From Oscillospiraceae bacterium (lineage in GTDB: Bacteria; Bacillota; Clostridia; Oscillospirales; Oscillospiraceae): a stretch of 43,225 bases of DNA. This document shows, in pieces, positions 17,162 to 24,665 of this stretch. A model generated the notes under the pieces. The model was not told where the DNA came from, searched no databases, and worked only from the letters and a program-made list of their open reading frames with translations. The stretch spans positions 1-43,225 of the forward strand of contig JAISXU010000063.1 in assembly GCA_031270395.1 (NCBI GenBank), given 5' to 3'. A program made the position numbers and the translations under genes. Positions within the stretch are counted from its first letter, which is position 1, and each line of letters opens with the position of its first letter.

Positions 17162-18640
17162 TCAGGCGTTCTCCGCCGTGTGGGGAGAACGCTTCACCAC
17201 CGATTTTGTCTTCCACCTGCCCGTCGCGAAGTAGAGACAGGTCGCCGTCACATTCAGGCCGAACGCTATGACCATAGATAGGTATATAGCGCTCGGCGCG
17301 CCGCTCGGGTACTCCTCCGACTTGCTCAGGTGTACCAGCAGAACGGTCAGCGGGATCCTGATCGCTATGTTCGTCACTATCATGATCCACAGCTGGGCTA
17401 TCGTGTCCCCGGCGCCGCGCATAGCCCCGCCGATGGTCATCGCGACCGCCATGATCGGGTAGCCCCAGCACATGATCCGCATCATCTGTATGCCGATCTC
17501 GATGATCCTTGCCGAGCGCGCCGGATCGGTGTCGTTAATAAACATGCGCATAAGTCCGCCGCCCCAGATTTGAATGACTGTAAAGACTACGGCGGCGACC
17601 GCCAGCGCCATGATCAGCGTAATTTTGAGTCCGCGCGACACGCGGTCAAGCCTCTCCGCGCCGATATTCTGTCCCGTAAACGTGCTCGACACCTGGTTGA
17701 ACGTCTGCGCGGGCATCATCGCAAAGCCGTCCACGCGCGTGACGGCCGTATTCACCGCGACGAAGATCGCCCCGTCGAACGCCCCGTTGAATGGGATTTG
17801 GATGCTGTTGATGAGACTTTGCACAAACATGAAGCTCAGCGACATTATCATCTGCTGGAGTCCGCTTGGAATACCGATTCGCACGATGGTCTTTACGATT
17901 TGCCTGTCAAGCCGCATTGTGGCCCTTGTGACCTCAACAATATGCTTCATCCGGAGCAGACGCAACAGACACACGACCGCCGAGAGCGTCTGCGCGATTA
18001 TCGTCGCCCACGCCGCCCCGGCGACCCCCCAACCCAGCCCGAACGAGAGCTGCTCCGGCGTCGCCACCATCCATATGTCGAGGAAGATGTTGAGCACCGT
18101 CGTCCCCGCGAGCACCACCAACGGGAACATCGCGTCGCCGAAGCCGCGCAGTATTCCGCTGAGTATGTTGTAAAAGCCCATTCCCACAAAGCCGAGGAAT
18201 ATGATCGAAAGGTACGACTTCGCGTTTTCAAAGACCTCCGGAGGGCACTTTGTTATCCGCAAGATCCAGTCCGACAGTCCCAACCCGAGAAACGTCGCCG
18301 CCAGCGTAGCTATCAAGATCAGCAGCAGTGAATTTCCGACGGTTTTTGACAGATTGTCCTTGTCCTTCGCGCCGAAATACTGCGACACCATCACGCTGAC
18401 TCCCGTGCCCACCGTCATAAAAAAGACGGCGAACATGAGTTGTATCGGCATGGACACGCCGATGGCGGCAAGACCGTTCGGGCCGGAGTATTGGCCGACG
18501 ACTATGCTGTCCACGGTGTTATACATCAGTTGCAGGATATTTCCGACGAGTAAGGGGACGGTAAAGAGCAGGATAGACCTGACCGGCTTGCCTACAGTCA
18601 TGTCCTGCGCGCCGAAAAGCGACTTTATTTTTTGCAGCAT
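17162..18640 (-). CDS. MATE family efflux transporter (second copy)
   Basis: 492 residues, about 12 membrane segments, MATE signatures VPLLVGNILQLMYNTVDSIVVGQ, VMVSQYFGAKDKDN and MPAQTFNQVSSTFTGQNIGAERLDRV. The N-terminus MLQKIKSLFGAQDMT is almost the same as that of the MATE at 14354, so the genes are probably duplicates that diverged. ATG 18640 has GGGAGAA upstream; an in-frame ATG at 18661 lies beyond that site. It is transcribed away from the phosphoesterase gene; the 243-nt gap holds a palindrome and two opposite promoters. Confidence 0.88.
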   Translation of the reverse strand: MLQKIKSLFGAQDMTVGKPVRSILLFTVPLLVGNILQLMYNTVDSIVVGQYSGPNGLAAIGVSMPIQLMFAVFFMTVGTGVSVMVSQYFGAKDKDNLSKTVGNSLLLILIATLAATFLGLGLSDWILRITKCPPEVFENAKSYLSIIFLGFVGMGFYNILSGILRGFGDAMFPLVVLAGTTVLNIFLDIWMVATPEQLSFGLGWGVAGAAWATIIAQTLSAVVCLLRLLRMKHIVEVTRATMRLDRQIVKTIVRIGIPSGLQQMIMSLSFMFVQSLINSIQIPFNGAFDGAIFVAVNTAVTRVDGFAMMPAQTFNQVSSTFTGQNIGAERLDRVSRGLKITLIMALAVAAVVFTVIQIWGGGLMRMFINDTDPARSARIIEIGIQMMRIMCWGYPIMAVAMTIGGAMRGAGDTIAQLWIMIVTNIAIRIPLTVLLVHLSKSEEYPSGAPSAIYLSMVIAFGLNVTATCLYFATGRWKTKSVVKRSPHTAENA

Positions 18641-18685
18641 CAAACATTCTCCCGTGCACACGCAAAGCGTATTTTTCTATAGCTT

Positions 18686-18715
18686 ATCATACCGGCGCGC
18701 GGAATTCAACCTCAA
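18686..18715 (-). promoter_or_regulatory. Candidate promoter of the second MATE gene
   Basis: On the minus strand TTGAGG (18715-18710), 18 bp, TATGAT (18691-18686), about 45 nt before the start codon. Fair match, long spacer. Confidence 0.4.
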
Positions 18716-18722
18716 AATAAAT

Positions 18723-18761
18723 CAATTCGTTTGTCACGGCGAAGCCGTGACAAACGAATTG
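18723..18761. repeat. 18-bp perfect palindrome with GCGAAGC centre
   Basis: The 18-base arm starting CAATTCGTTTGTC (18723-18740) pairs perfectly with 18744-18761; only GAA is unpaired, giving the centre GGCGAAGCC. Arms contain CGTTTG/CAAACG like the elements at 14246 and 11571. It lies between divergent promoters of the MATE and phosphoesterase genes. Confidence 0.8.
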
Positions 18762-18781
18762 CGCCCCTTTTTCCTATTTAC

Positions 18782-18811
18782 TTGACATATGCCGCGCAAA
18801 AAAAGTATAAT
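18782..18811 (+). promoter_or_regulatory. Promoter of the metallophosphoesterase gene
   Basis: Perfect TTGACA (18782-18787), 18 bp, perfect TATAAT (18806-18811), with about 65 nt of leader before ATG 18884. Confidence 0.75.
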
Positions 18812-18883
18812 CAGCAGGTAATACAGTTGCTTGCGTCGGCGCGCTGTAGTTTTTATCGGCGCTTGGATATGTTAAGGTGGTAT

Positions 18884-20200
18884 ATGAAAAAAATCATCGC
18901 GGCCGTCCTGTTTCTGGCGTTCTGCGCGGCGCTCCCGGCGCCTGTCCTCGCGGATAAGGCCACGGAGCAGTCTTGGCTTATAAATTCCGCCGTGCCTGAG
19001 TCCTCCGGAGACGAGGAGAGCTTTAGCTTCCTGTACTTCGGCGACATACAGATCACGCAGAGCGCCGCGGCGGATTACGCCGCGTGGGCGGAGCTCGCGC
19101 GCGGCGCGCTCGGGAGGAGCCCGGGAGCGGCGTTTGCGCTTCAGGGCGGCGACATCGTTGAGAGCGGCATCGACCGCGCCCAGTGGGAGAGCTTCTTTTC
19201 GCAGGCCGGGCCCGCGCTGGGCGGTATGCCCTTCTTCCCGACAAACGGAAACCACGAGAGCAATTTTCTCGGCGGCAAGCCGGAGCTGTATCTGGAGCTC
19301 TTTGAGCTTCCCGAGAACGGGCCGCCGGGCTTTACCGAGGAATTCTACTCGTTCGACTACGCAAATACGCACGTCATAGTGCTCAACTCATGGGTCTTTT
19401 CCGGAGAGCAGCCGCTGACGGAGGACGACTACAGCGCGATCGACGAGTGGATAGCGGACGATCTGGCGCGGTCGGACGCTACATGGAAGATAGCGGTCAC
19501 GCACATCCCCGTCTATGCGGTACACAGCGACGTCACGTCAAATGAGGTGCGCGCGCGCTGGGCGCCCGTCTTTGAGAGATACGGGCTCGACGTATGCTTT
19601 GTCGGCCACCAGCATGTGTACAGCAGACTGATGCCGCTGACGGACGGCGTGGAGGACAACGAGGACGGCGTCACGTATATTATGGGGAATTCGGGGCTTA
19701 AATTCTACGATTCGGCCGACGAGTCGCTCGCAGAACGCACGATATACAACGTCCCGACGTATCAGCTTGCCGGAGTGGACGGCGATATTCTCACCGTGCA
19801 GACATTCGATGCTGACGGCGACGAGCTCGACTTCGTCTCGTTAAGGCCGCGCGGCTCCAAGACGCTCACGCGCGGCGGGTTTGTAGAGGACTTCCTGCCC
19901 GACGCGGAGCTGCTGGGCTACGGAGACGGCAATCTCGGACTCGGCGACGCCATCACAAACGAGCAGATCGCGATTTTACTGCGGCGTGACGCGGCCTCGC
20001 CCGAAGACGGGCGGCGGGCAGCGGACGATTCGGCATATGACGGAAACGCGGACGCGGGCGGCGCTTCCGAATGGGCGTGCGACGCGTGGGAATGGGCGGT
20101 TCGGTACGGCATTTTCCCGGACGCCGCGCCGCGCGCGGTCGCGACGAGGGCGGGCGCCGCGCGCGCATACAACGCATACAACGCGAGTCCCGGATATTGA
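18884..20200 (+). CDS. Secreted calcineurin-like metallophosphoesterase with SLH-like tail
   Basis: 438 residues. The start [23 protein letters not shown] is a signal peptide ending in a likely AxA cleavage site; AAGG lies just upstream of ATG 18884. The phosphoesterase core shows all metal motifs: FGDIQ (D54), [16 protein letters not shown] (N123-H124), THIPVY and FVGHQHVYS (H242, H244). It resembles purple-acid-phosphatase-like surface enzymes acting on nucleotides or phosphomonoesters. After about residue 340 the pattern [10 protein letters not shown]...[16 protein letters not shown]...[11 protein letters not shown] looks like one degenerate S-layer-homology repeat, suggesting cell wall attachment. 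The sensor kinase follows after 55 nt. The substrate is unknown. Confidence 0.85.
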   Translation: MKKIIAAVLFLAFCAALPAPVLADKATEQSWLINSAVPESSGDEESFSFLYFGDIQITQSAAADYAAWAELARGALGRSPGAAFALQGGDIVESGIDRAQWESFFSQAGPALGGMPFFPTNGNHESNFLGGKPELYLELFELPENGPPGFTEEFYSFDYANTHVIVLNSWVFSGEQPLTEDDYSAIDEWIADDLARSDATWKIAVTHIPVYAVHSDVTSNEVRARWAPVFERYGLDVCFVGHQHVYSRLMPLTDGVEDNEDGVTYIMGNSGLKFYDSADESLAERTIYNVPTYQLAGVDGDILTVQTFDADGDELDFVSLRPRGSKTLTRGGFVEDFLPDAELLGYGDGNLGLGDAITNEQIAILLRRDAASPEDGRRAADDSAYDGNADAGGASEWACDAWEWAVRYGIFPDAAPRAVATRAGAARAYNAYNASPGY

Positions 20201-20255
20201 GAGCGCCCGCTTAGGACGCCCCGCGTCCGGTATTGTTTTGACTGGAGTAAGATAT

Positions 20256-22973
20256 ATGGTACGGCGTATTAGAAGCATGATAGACCGGTACATATTTTCA
20301 GACAGCTTGCCGTTGGACGCGCGCACAATGAACATGGTGTGTTCGTCCGGTATAGGGGGCGTTATTGTCGCTATTATCACGCGGCTGATAATGCGAAGTC
20401 CTCCGGCGCTTATAATCGTGCTCGCGGGCATCGTCGTATGCGTAGGGGCATTTCTGATCATATGCAACATCTACGGCAAGTACAGGATAGGCTCGTGGGT
20501 TATTCTGTTCTCGCTGTGCGATGTTCTGCTGCCAGCCGCGCTGTTCGCAATGGGCGGCGTAAAGAGTGGCATCGGCTCCTATTTTGTGATGTCCATCGTA
20601 CTCATTTTTTTCATGTCAAAGGGCAGAGCGCGCGCCATAATACTTACGACGCACGTCGTGTGGGTGATAGTCTGCTACGCGGCGTCGTCCGTCCCCCCGT
20701 TTAACGCGCTTGTATCGGAGCTCGACGGGACGGCGCAGTATTTGGATCACATACAGTCGTTCCTTGTCTCGGGCTTCTTTATCGCGTTCATCGTCATGTT
20801 TCAGAATCGCATCTTTCTCAACGAGAGGACGAAGTTGGATACGCTGCTCCGCACGATGAACGCTATGGCGGTCTCGCTGCTCGATCTTGACGTGTCAAAG
20901 CCGGAGGAAGCGCTCCGGCGCGGTATGGCCCAGATGGCGAGCGGCGTGGGCGCCAACCGCATATCCGTCTGGAAAAACCAGATCGTTGACGGGCGTCTGT
21001 GCTTTGTCCAGCAGCTCGCCGGCGACTCCGAATTTCGCGAGGAAAACGAGGTTGCGAATATCGCGCTCGAAGTGACGCGCCCTGACGCGATCACGGCTTT
21101 CCCCTACGACGAATACTTACCGGACTGGCCGGACAAGCTTGCGGCCGGGAAGCCTATCAGTCTGTCGGAAAGAGAGTTTTCAAGCTATGAGAAAAAAACG
21201 CTCTCGCTGTTCGGCGTACATTCGATTTTCGTCGTGCCCATCATATATCGCGGCCAATTCTGGGGTTCGGTCACGTTCTCCATTTTCCACGGCAACGATA
21301 AATTTTCGCCCGATGAGGAGCGCATTATGGTTCCCGGCGCAATGCTGCTGGCAAACGCCATGATCCGCAACCAGATGATGCTCGATCTGGCGCAGGCGCA
21401 AAACGAGGCGGAGGCCGCGTCTCGCGCCAAGAGCGACTTCCTCTCCAATATGAGCCATGAGATACGCACGCCGATGAACGCCATAATAGGCATGACGTCC
21501 ATCGGCGAGGCGGCGGAGGGCCTCGAGCGTAAGGATTACGCGTTCAATAAAATAGGCGACGCCTCCGCGCATCTGCTCGGCATCATAAACGACATCCTCG
21601 ATATGAGCAAGATAGAGGCCAACAAGCTGGAGCTGTCGCGCGTGGAGTTTAACTTCGAAAAGATGCTCCAGAAGGTCGTAAACGTCAATAATTTCAGGGT
21701 GGATGAGAAGCACCAGAATTTCATGGTGCAAATCGACAGGCGCATCCCCCGCATGCTGGTGGGAGACGATCAGAGGTTGGCTCAGGTGGTAACGAATCTC
21801 CTGTCAAACGCCGTGAAGTTCACGCCGGAGTATGGCGCCATCCGCCTCAGCGCGGAATTTATCGGAGAGGAAGACGGGCAGTGTGAGCTACAGATGTCGG
21901 TCGCCGATACGGGGATAGGAATAAGCGAGGAGCAGCAGACGAGGCTGTTCAGCTCGTTCCAGCAGGCGGATAGCGGCACGTCACGCAAATTCGGCGGCAC
22001 AGGGTTGGGGCTGTCCATCTCAAAGCGCATTATAGAGATGATGGGAGGACGCATCTGGATCGAGTCCGAGCTGGACAAGGGCGCGACCTTCAACTTTACG
22101 GTTTTGCTGGAACGCGGGAACGACGACAAGGGGAGCGCTCTGCCGGACGGGGTGTGCTGGAGCAATATACGGATCATGGTCGTGGACGACGCGCCCGAGG
22201 TGTGCGAATATTTCGCGGAGCTCACGCGCGGCTTCGGAATCGCGTGCGACACGGCGCTCAGCGGCGAGGAAGCATGCGAGATAATGGAGCGCGGCGGCGT
22301 CTATGACATCTTTTTTGTGGATTGGCGGATGCCGGGAATGGACGGCATAACTCTGACACGCCGCATAAAGGAGAGATTGGGCGAAAAGGCTGTGGTCATT
22401 ATGATCTCATCCGCGGAGTGGAGCGCTATAGAGGAGGAGGGCAAGAGCGCCGGGGTAGATAAATTCCTGTCAAAGCCGCTGTTCCCGTCGGACGTCGCCG
22501 ACTGTATAAACGCGTGCCTCGGCGTCAGCGGACACATACCCGAGTCGGGCGAGACAGACGGGGATGAGACGAAGACTGACGATTTTACCGGACGGTGCGT
22601 ACTGCTGGCCGAGGACGTGGAGATAAACCGCGAGATAGTGCTGGCCTTATTAGAGCCAACTAATCTAACTATAGAATGTGCGGAAAACGGCGCCGTGGCG
22701 GTGAAGCTGTTCACGCAAAATCCGGAGCGGTACGACGTGATTTTCATGGACGTCCAGATGCCGGAGATGGACGGCTACGAGGCTGCGCGGCGCATCCGCG
22801 CGCTCGACATTCCGCGCGCCCGCGCGGTGCCGATTGTCGCCATGACGGCCAACGTGTTTCGCGAGGACATCGAAAAGTGCCTTGAAGCCGGGATGAACGG
22901 GCATCTGGGCAAGCCGCTCGACATCGGCGACGTGCTCGTGACGCTGCGGAAATATATCGCTTCCCGAGAGTGA
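20256..22973 (+). CDS. Hybrid sensor histidine kinase with two receiver domains
   Basis: 905 residues. An N-terminal membrane part of about six segments (residues 25-190) is followed by a GAF-like domain (about 215-375) and then HisKA with H401 in [14 protein letters not shown]. HATPase_c has N, G1 and G2 boxes ([28 protein letters not shown]). Two receiver domains follow: D689 in [12 protein letters not shown] and D832 in [11 protein letters not shown]. No output domain or HPt is present and no response regulator is adjacent, so phosphate must pass to a distant partner. ATG 20256 has GGAG 8 nt upstream; the frame is open further upstream but overlaps the phosphoesterase gene. It follows the phosphoesterase by 55 nt and may be co-transcribed, sensing an envelope signal. 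The ligand is unknown. Confidence 0.9.
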   Translation: MVRRIRSMIDRYIFSDSLPLDARTMNMVCSSGIGGVIVAIITRLIMRSPPALIIVLAGIVVCVGAFLIICNIYGKYRIGSWVILFSLCDVLLPAALFAMGGVKSGIGSYFVMSIVLIFFMSKGRARAIILTTHVVWVIVCYAASSVPPFNALVSELDGTAQYLDHIQSFLVSGFFIAFIVMFQNRIFLNERTKLDTLLRTMNAMAVSLLDLDVSKPEEALRRGMAQMASGVGANRISVWKNQIVDGRLCFVQQLAGDSEFREENEVANIALEVTRPDAITAFPYDEYLPDWPDKLAAGKPISLSEREFSSYEKKTLSLFGVHSIFVVPIIYRGQFWGSVTFSIFHGNDKFSPDEERIMVPGAMLLANAMIRNQMMLDLAQAQNEAEAASRAKSDFLSNMSHEIRTPMNAIIGMTSIGEAAEGLERKDYAFNKIGDASAHLLGIINDILDMSKIEANKLELSRVEFNFEKMLQKVVNVNNFRVDEKHQNFMVQIDRRIPRMLVGDDQRLAQVVTNLLSNAVKFTPEYGAIRLSAEFIGEEDGQCELQMSVADTGIGISEEQQTRLFSSFQQADSGTSRKFGGTGLGLSISKRIIEMMGGRIWIESELDKGATFNFTVLLERGNDDKGSALPDGVCWSNIRIMVVDDAPEVCEYFAELTRGFGIACDTALSGEEACEIMERGGVYDIFFVDWRMPGMDGITLTRRIKERLGEKAVVIMISSAEWSAIEEEGKSAGVDKFLSKPLFPSDVADCINACLGVSGHIPESGETDGDETKTDDFTGRCVLLAEDVEINREIVLALLEPTNLTIECAENGAVAVKLFTQNPERYDVIFMDVQMPEMDGYEAARRIRALDIPRARAVPIVAMTANVFREDIEKCLEAGMNGHLGKPLDIGDVLVTLRKYIASRE

Positions 22974-23000
22974 GGCGCGGCAAAGCGGGTTGGGCGGCGT

Positions 23001-24110
23001 CTATTTGTTTTTCCGGGAGATCTTTCTGCGGCTTGCGGCAAACGGGACGGTGAACGCGGCGGCGGCGATAAAAACGAAGCGGACGGACGGCGGCGTATCG
23101 GGGTAATTCTCATTTATGACGCGCTCCGCGAGTTGGATAACCAGTATGTGCGAGAGATACACGGGATACGTCAGAGCGTGGAGCGACTTTATCACACGCC
23201 TCGCGGTTCCGCCTATGCGGGGCTCTATCGCGCCGAACAGCGCGAAAAGAGCGGGTATGGCGGATAACCGGTACAGTATCTGCGCGTACTCTCCCGCCCT
23301 GTACGCGGAGACGCCGGTAAACTGGCGGTACGACATGGTTATATGTACGGCGGCTATCACGCAGTACACGGCGATCAGGGGCGCGGCCCGTTTTTTTGTA
23401 AACCGCTCGAACGCCGCGTAATTCTGCCCGCAGTACACCCCCAGCATCCAGTACGCTATGTATGAGGGAGACAGGTAGTCGGCGCTTATTGGGGCGAGCG
23501 CCGGAGAAAATCTCCTTCCGAGGTACACCGCCGCGACAGTGACAAGCACGGCGGCCGTCAGGCCGAGGGGCGGCTTTACCCTTCTCGCAAACGACGAGAG
23601 CGGAGGCGCCAGCAGATAGAACTGCATTATTATGACGACGAAATAAAAATGAGCCGCCAATGTGCCATTTACTATGTAAACAAGTAATTTGGCGGCGTCA
23701 AACGTGAAAAAATGCGCGCTCCACGCATAATACGCGTAGTATATCACCACCCAGACGACATATGGCGCGTATACGCGCCGCAGACGCGAGAGCAGGAAGC
23801 TCCCGTAGCGGAGCGGCTCCGACTCATATTTCACAGTCTGCTTGAGCGCGCTCATAAAAATAAAACCCGTCATCGAAAAGGAGAGGAGCTTGCGGCACAC
23901 AAAGATAAGCCGTGTAAAGCGCCCGTGCGTATCTCCGTCGGCCAGAAAGACTCCCGCCACATGCACAAAAATCACAAACAGGCACAGGGCGGTCTCGAAC
24001 ATGGTCACGGCGCCACTGCGGACGCGCTCCCGCTCCTCGCGCGGAGCTGCCCGTTCGGCGGGGCCGGCCTTGAGCGCCCCGGAGCCCGCGCCGGTTTTCG
24101 GCTCGCTCAT
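23001..24110 (-). CDS. Acyltransferase-3 family membrane protein
   Basis: 369 residues, about ten membrane segments after a 35-residue charged N-terminal tail. The pattern FVIFVHVAGVF with the conserved early His, the FSMTGFIFMSAL segment, SFLLSRLRRVYAPYVVW and the end YPVYLSHILVIQL fit acyltransferase-3 (PF01757), which O-acetylates or acylates sugars of surface polymers. The early R/D residues common in the first helix are not obvious, so activity is less certain. ATG 24110 follows an AGGAG site and begins 13 nt after the MGMT-like gene, so they form an operon. It converges on the sensor kinase gene with only 27 nt between. Confidence 0.8.
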   Translation of the reverse strand: MSEPKTGAGSGALKAGPAERAAPREERERVRSGAVTMFETALCLFVIFVHVAGVFLADGDTHGRFTRLIFVCRKLLSFSMTGFIFMSALKQTVKYESEPLRYGSFLLSRLRRVYAPYVVWVVIYYAYYAWSAHFFTFDAAKLLVYIVNGTLAAHFYFVVIIMQFYLLAPPLSSFARRVKPPLGLTAAVLVTVAAVYLGRRFSPALAPISADYLSPSYIAYWMLGVYCGQNYAAFERFTKKRAAPLIAVYCVIAAVHITMSYRQFTGVSAYRAGEYAQILYRLSAIPALFALFGAIEPRIGGTARRVIKSLHALTYPVYLSHILVIQLAERVINENYPDTPPSVRFVFIAAAAFTVPFAASRRKISRKNK

Positions 24111-24123
24111 ACGGCGTTCTCTC

Positions 24124-24423
24124 CTACCACCTGTATTTCTCCAGATCGACGTTGCAGTCCTCTATCTCGATACCCTCGGCCTCCAAGCGCGCCTTGTGCT
24201 CGTCCTTCCCGCCGAAAGCGAAGGCGGAGCTCAGGCCGCCGAACCGGTTTACTACGCGGTGGCAGGGGATGTTTGCGGGGTCGGGATTGACGTGCAGCGC
24301 CCACCCGACCTCGCGCGCCGCTCTCGGTCTGCCCGCCAGAGCGGCGACGTCGCCGTATGTGGCGACCTTGCCCTTAGGTATGCGTTTTACGATGGCGTAG
24401 ATTGAATCGAAATAATCGGACAT
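24124..24423 (-). CDS. Standalone MGMT-like (alkylguanine transferase domain) protein with PCHR motif
   Basis: 99 residues equal to only the C-terminal DNA-binding/active-site domain of O6-alkylguanine-DNA alkyltransferase: YAIVKRIPKGKVATYGDVAALAG, VGWALHVNP and the NIPCHRVVNRFGG motif with the alkyl-acceptor Cys retained. Alkyltransferase-like (ATL) proteins of this size usually have Trp in place of that Cys, while full Ogt proteins are about 160-180 residues. It may be a minimal active transferase or a DNA lesion-binding protein. ATG 24423 was preferred because homology starts there; the frame is open for 45 more codons upstream. It is followed closely by the acyltransferase gene. Confidence 0.85.
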   Translation of the reverse strand: MSDYFDSIYAIVKRIPKGKVATYGDVAALAGRPRAAREVGWALHVNPDPANIPCHRVVNRFGGLSSAFAFGGKDEHKARLEAEGIEIEDCNVDLEKYRW

Positions 24424-24475
24424 AGCGCGCTCGCCTCGCAGCTTCCTTATTATTCCGCGGTACTGACAGCGGTAT

Positions 24476-24521
24476 CCCTGAAAACCTCCGCCGGCCGCCT
24501 CGGCAGGAGGAATTTTCAGGG
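24476..24521. repeat. Long interrupted hairpin upstream of the MGMT-like gene
   Basis: CCCTGAAAACCTCC (24476-24489) pairs with GGAGG-AA-TTTTCAGGG (24506-24521) with a 2-nt bulge, and an inner GCCG/CGGC stem extends it. It lies 53 nt before the MGMT-like start on the minus strand; either a leader structure or the second half of a terminator zone for GRE3. Confidence 0.5.
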
Positions 24522-24568
24522 ACGCCCCTATTATATACGTTTTTCCCGAGGCTTGCAATACCCAATTC

Positions 24569-24603
24569 GCGGAGGCGGCAGGGGAAAACCCTGCCGCCTC
24601 CGC
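24569..24603 (-). terminator. 15-bp perfect hairpin after GRE3
   Basis: GCGGAGGCGGCAGGG (24569-24583) pairs perfectly with 24589-24603 around a 5-nt loop, 62 nt past the GRE3 stop on the minus strand. Very stable, but the T-run after it is weak, so it is a probable rather than certain terminator. The rest of 24424-24665 shows no gene. Confidence 0.5.
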
Positions 24604-24665
24604 AATATGTTTTCTAAGCGCGCGAGCCTGCGGGTGCAGGACTCAGCCCTTCTGACGCGCGCCCG

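Noticed and set aside
17330-18331. 333-codon plus-strand open frame across the second MATE gene
   Set aside because: The translation is rich in Arg, His and Asp with no hydrophobic pattern; the minus strand holds a clear MATE protein.
19986-20255. Upstream extension of the sensor kinase frame
   Set aside because: It overlaps the phosphoesterase 3' end, is Arg/Thr-rich and lacks homology; ATG 20256 has a good ribosome binding site and directly precedes the membrane part.
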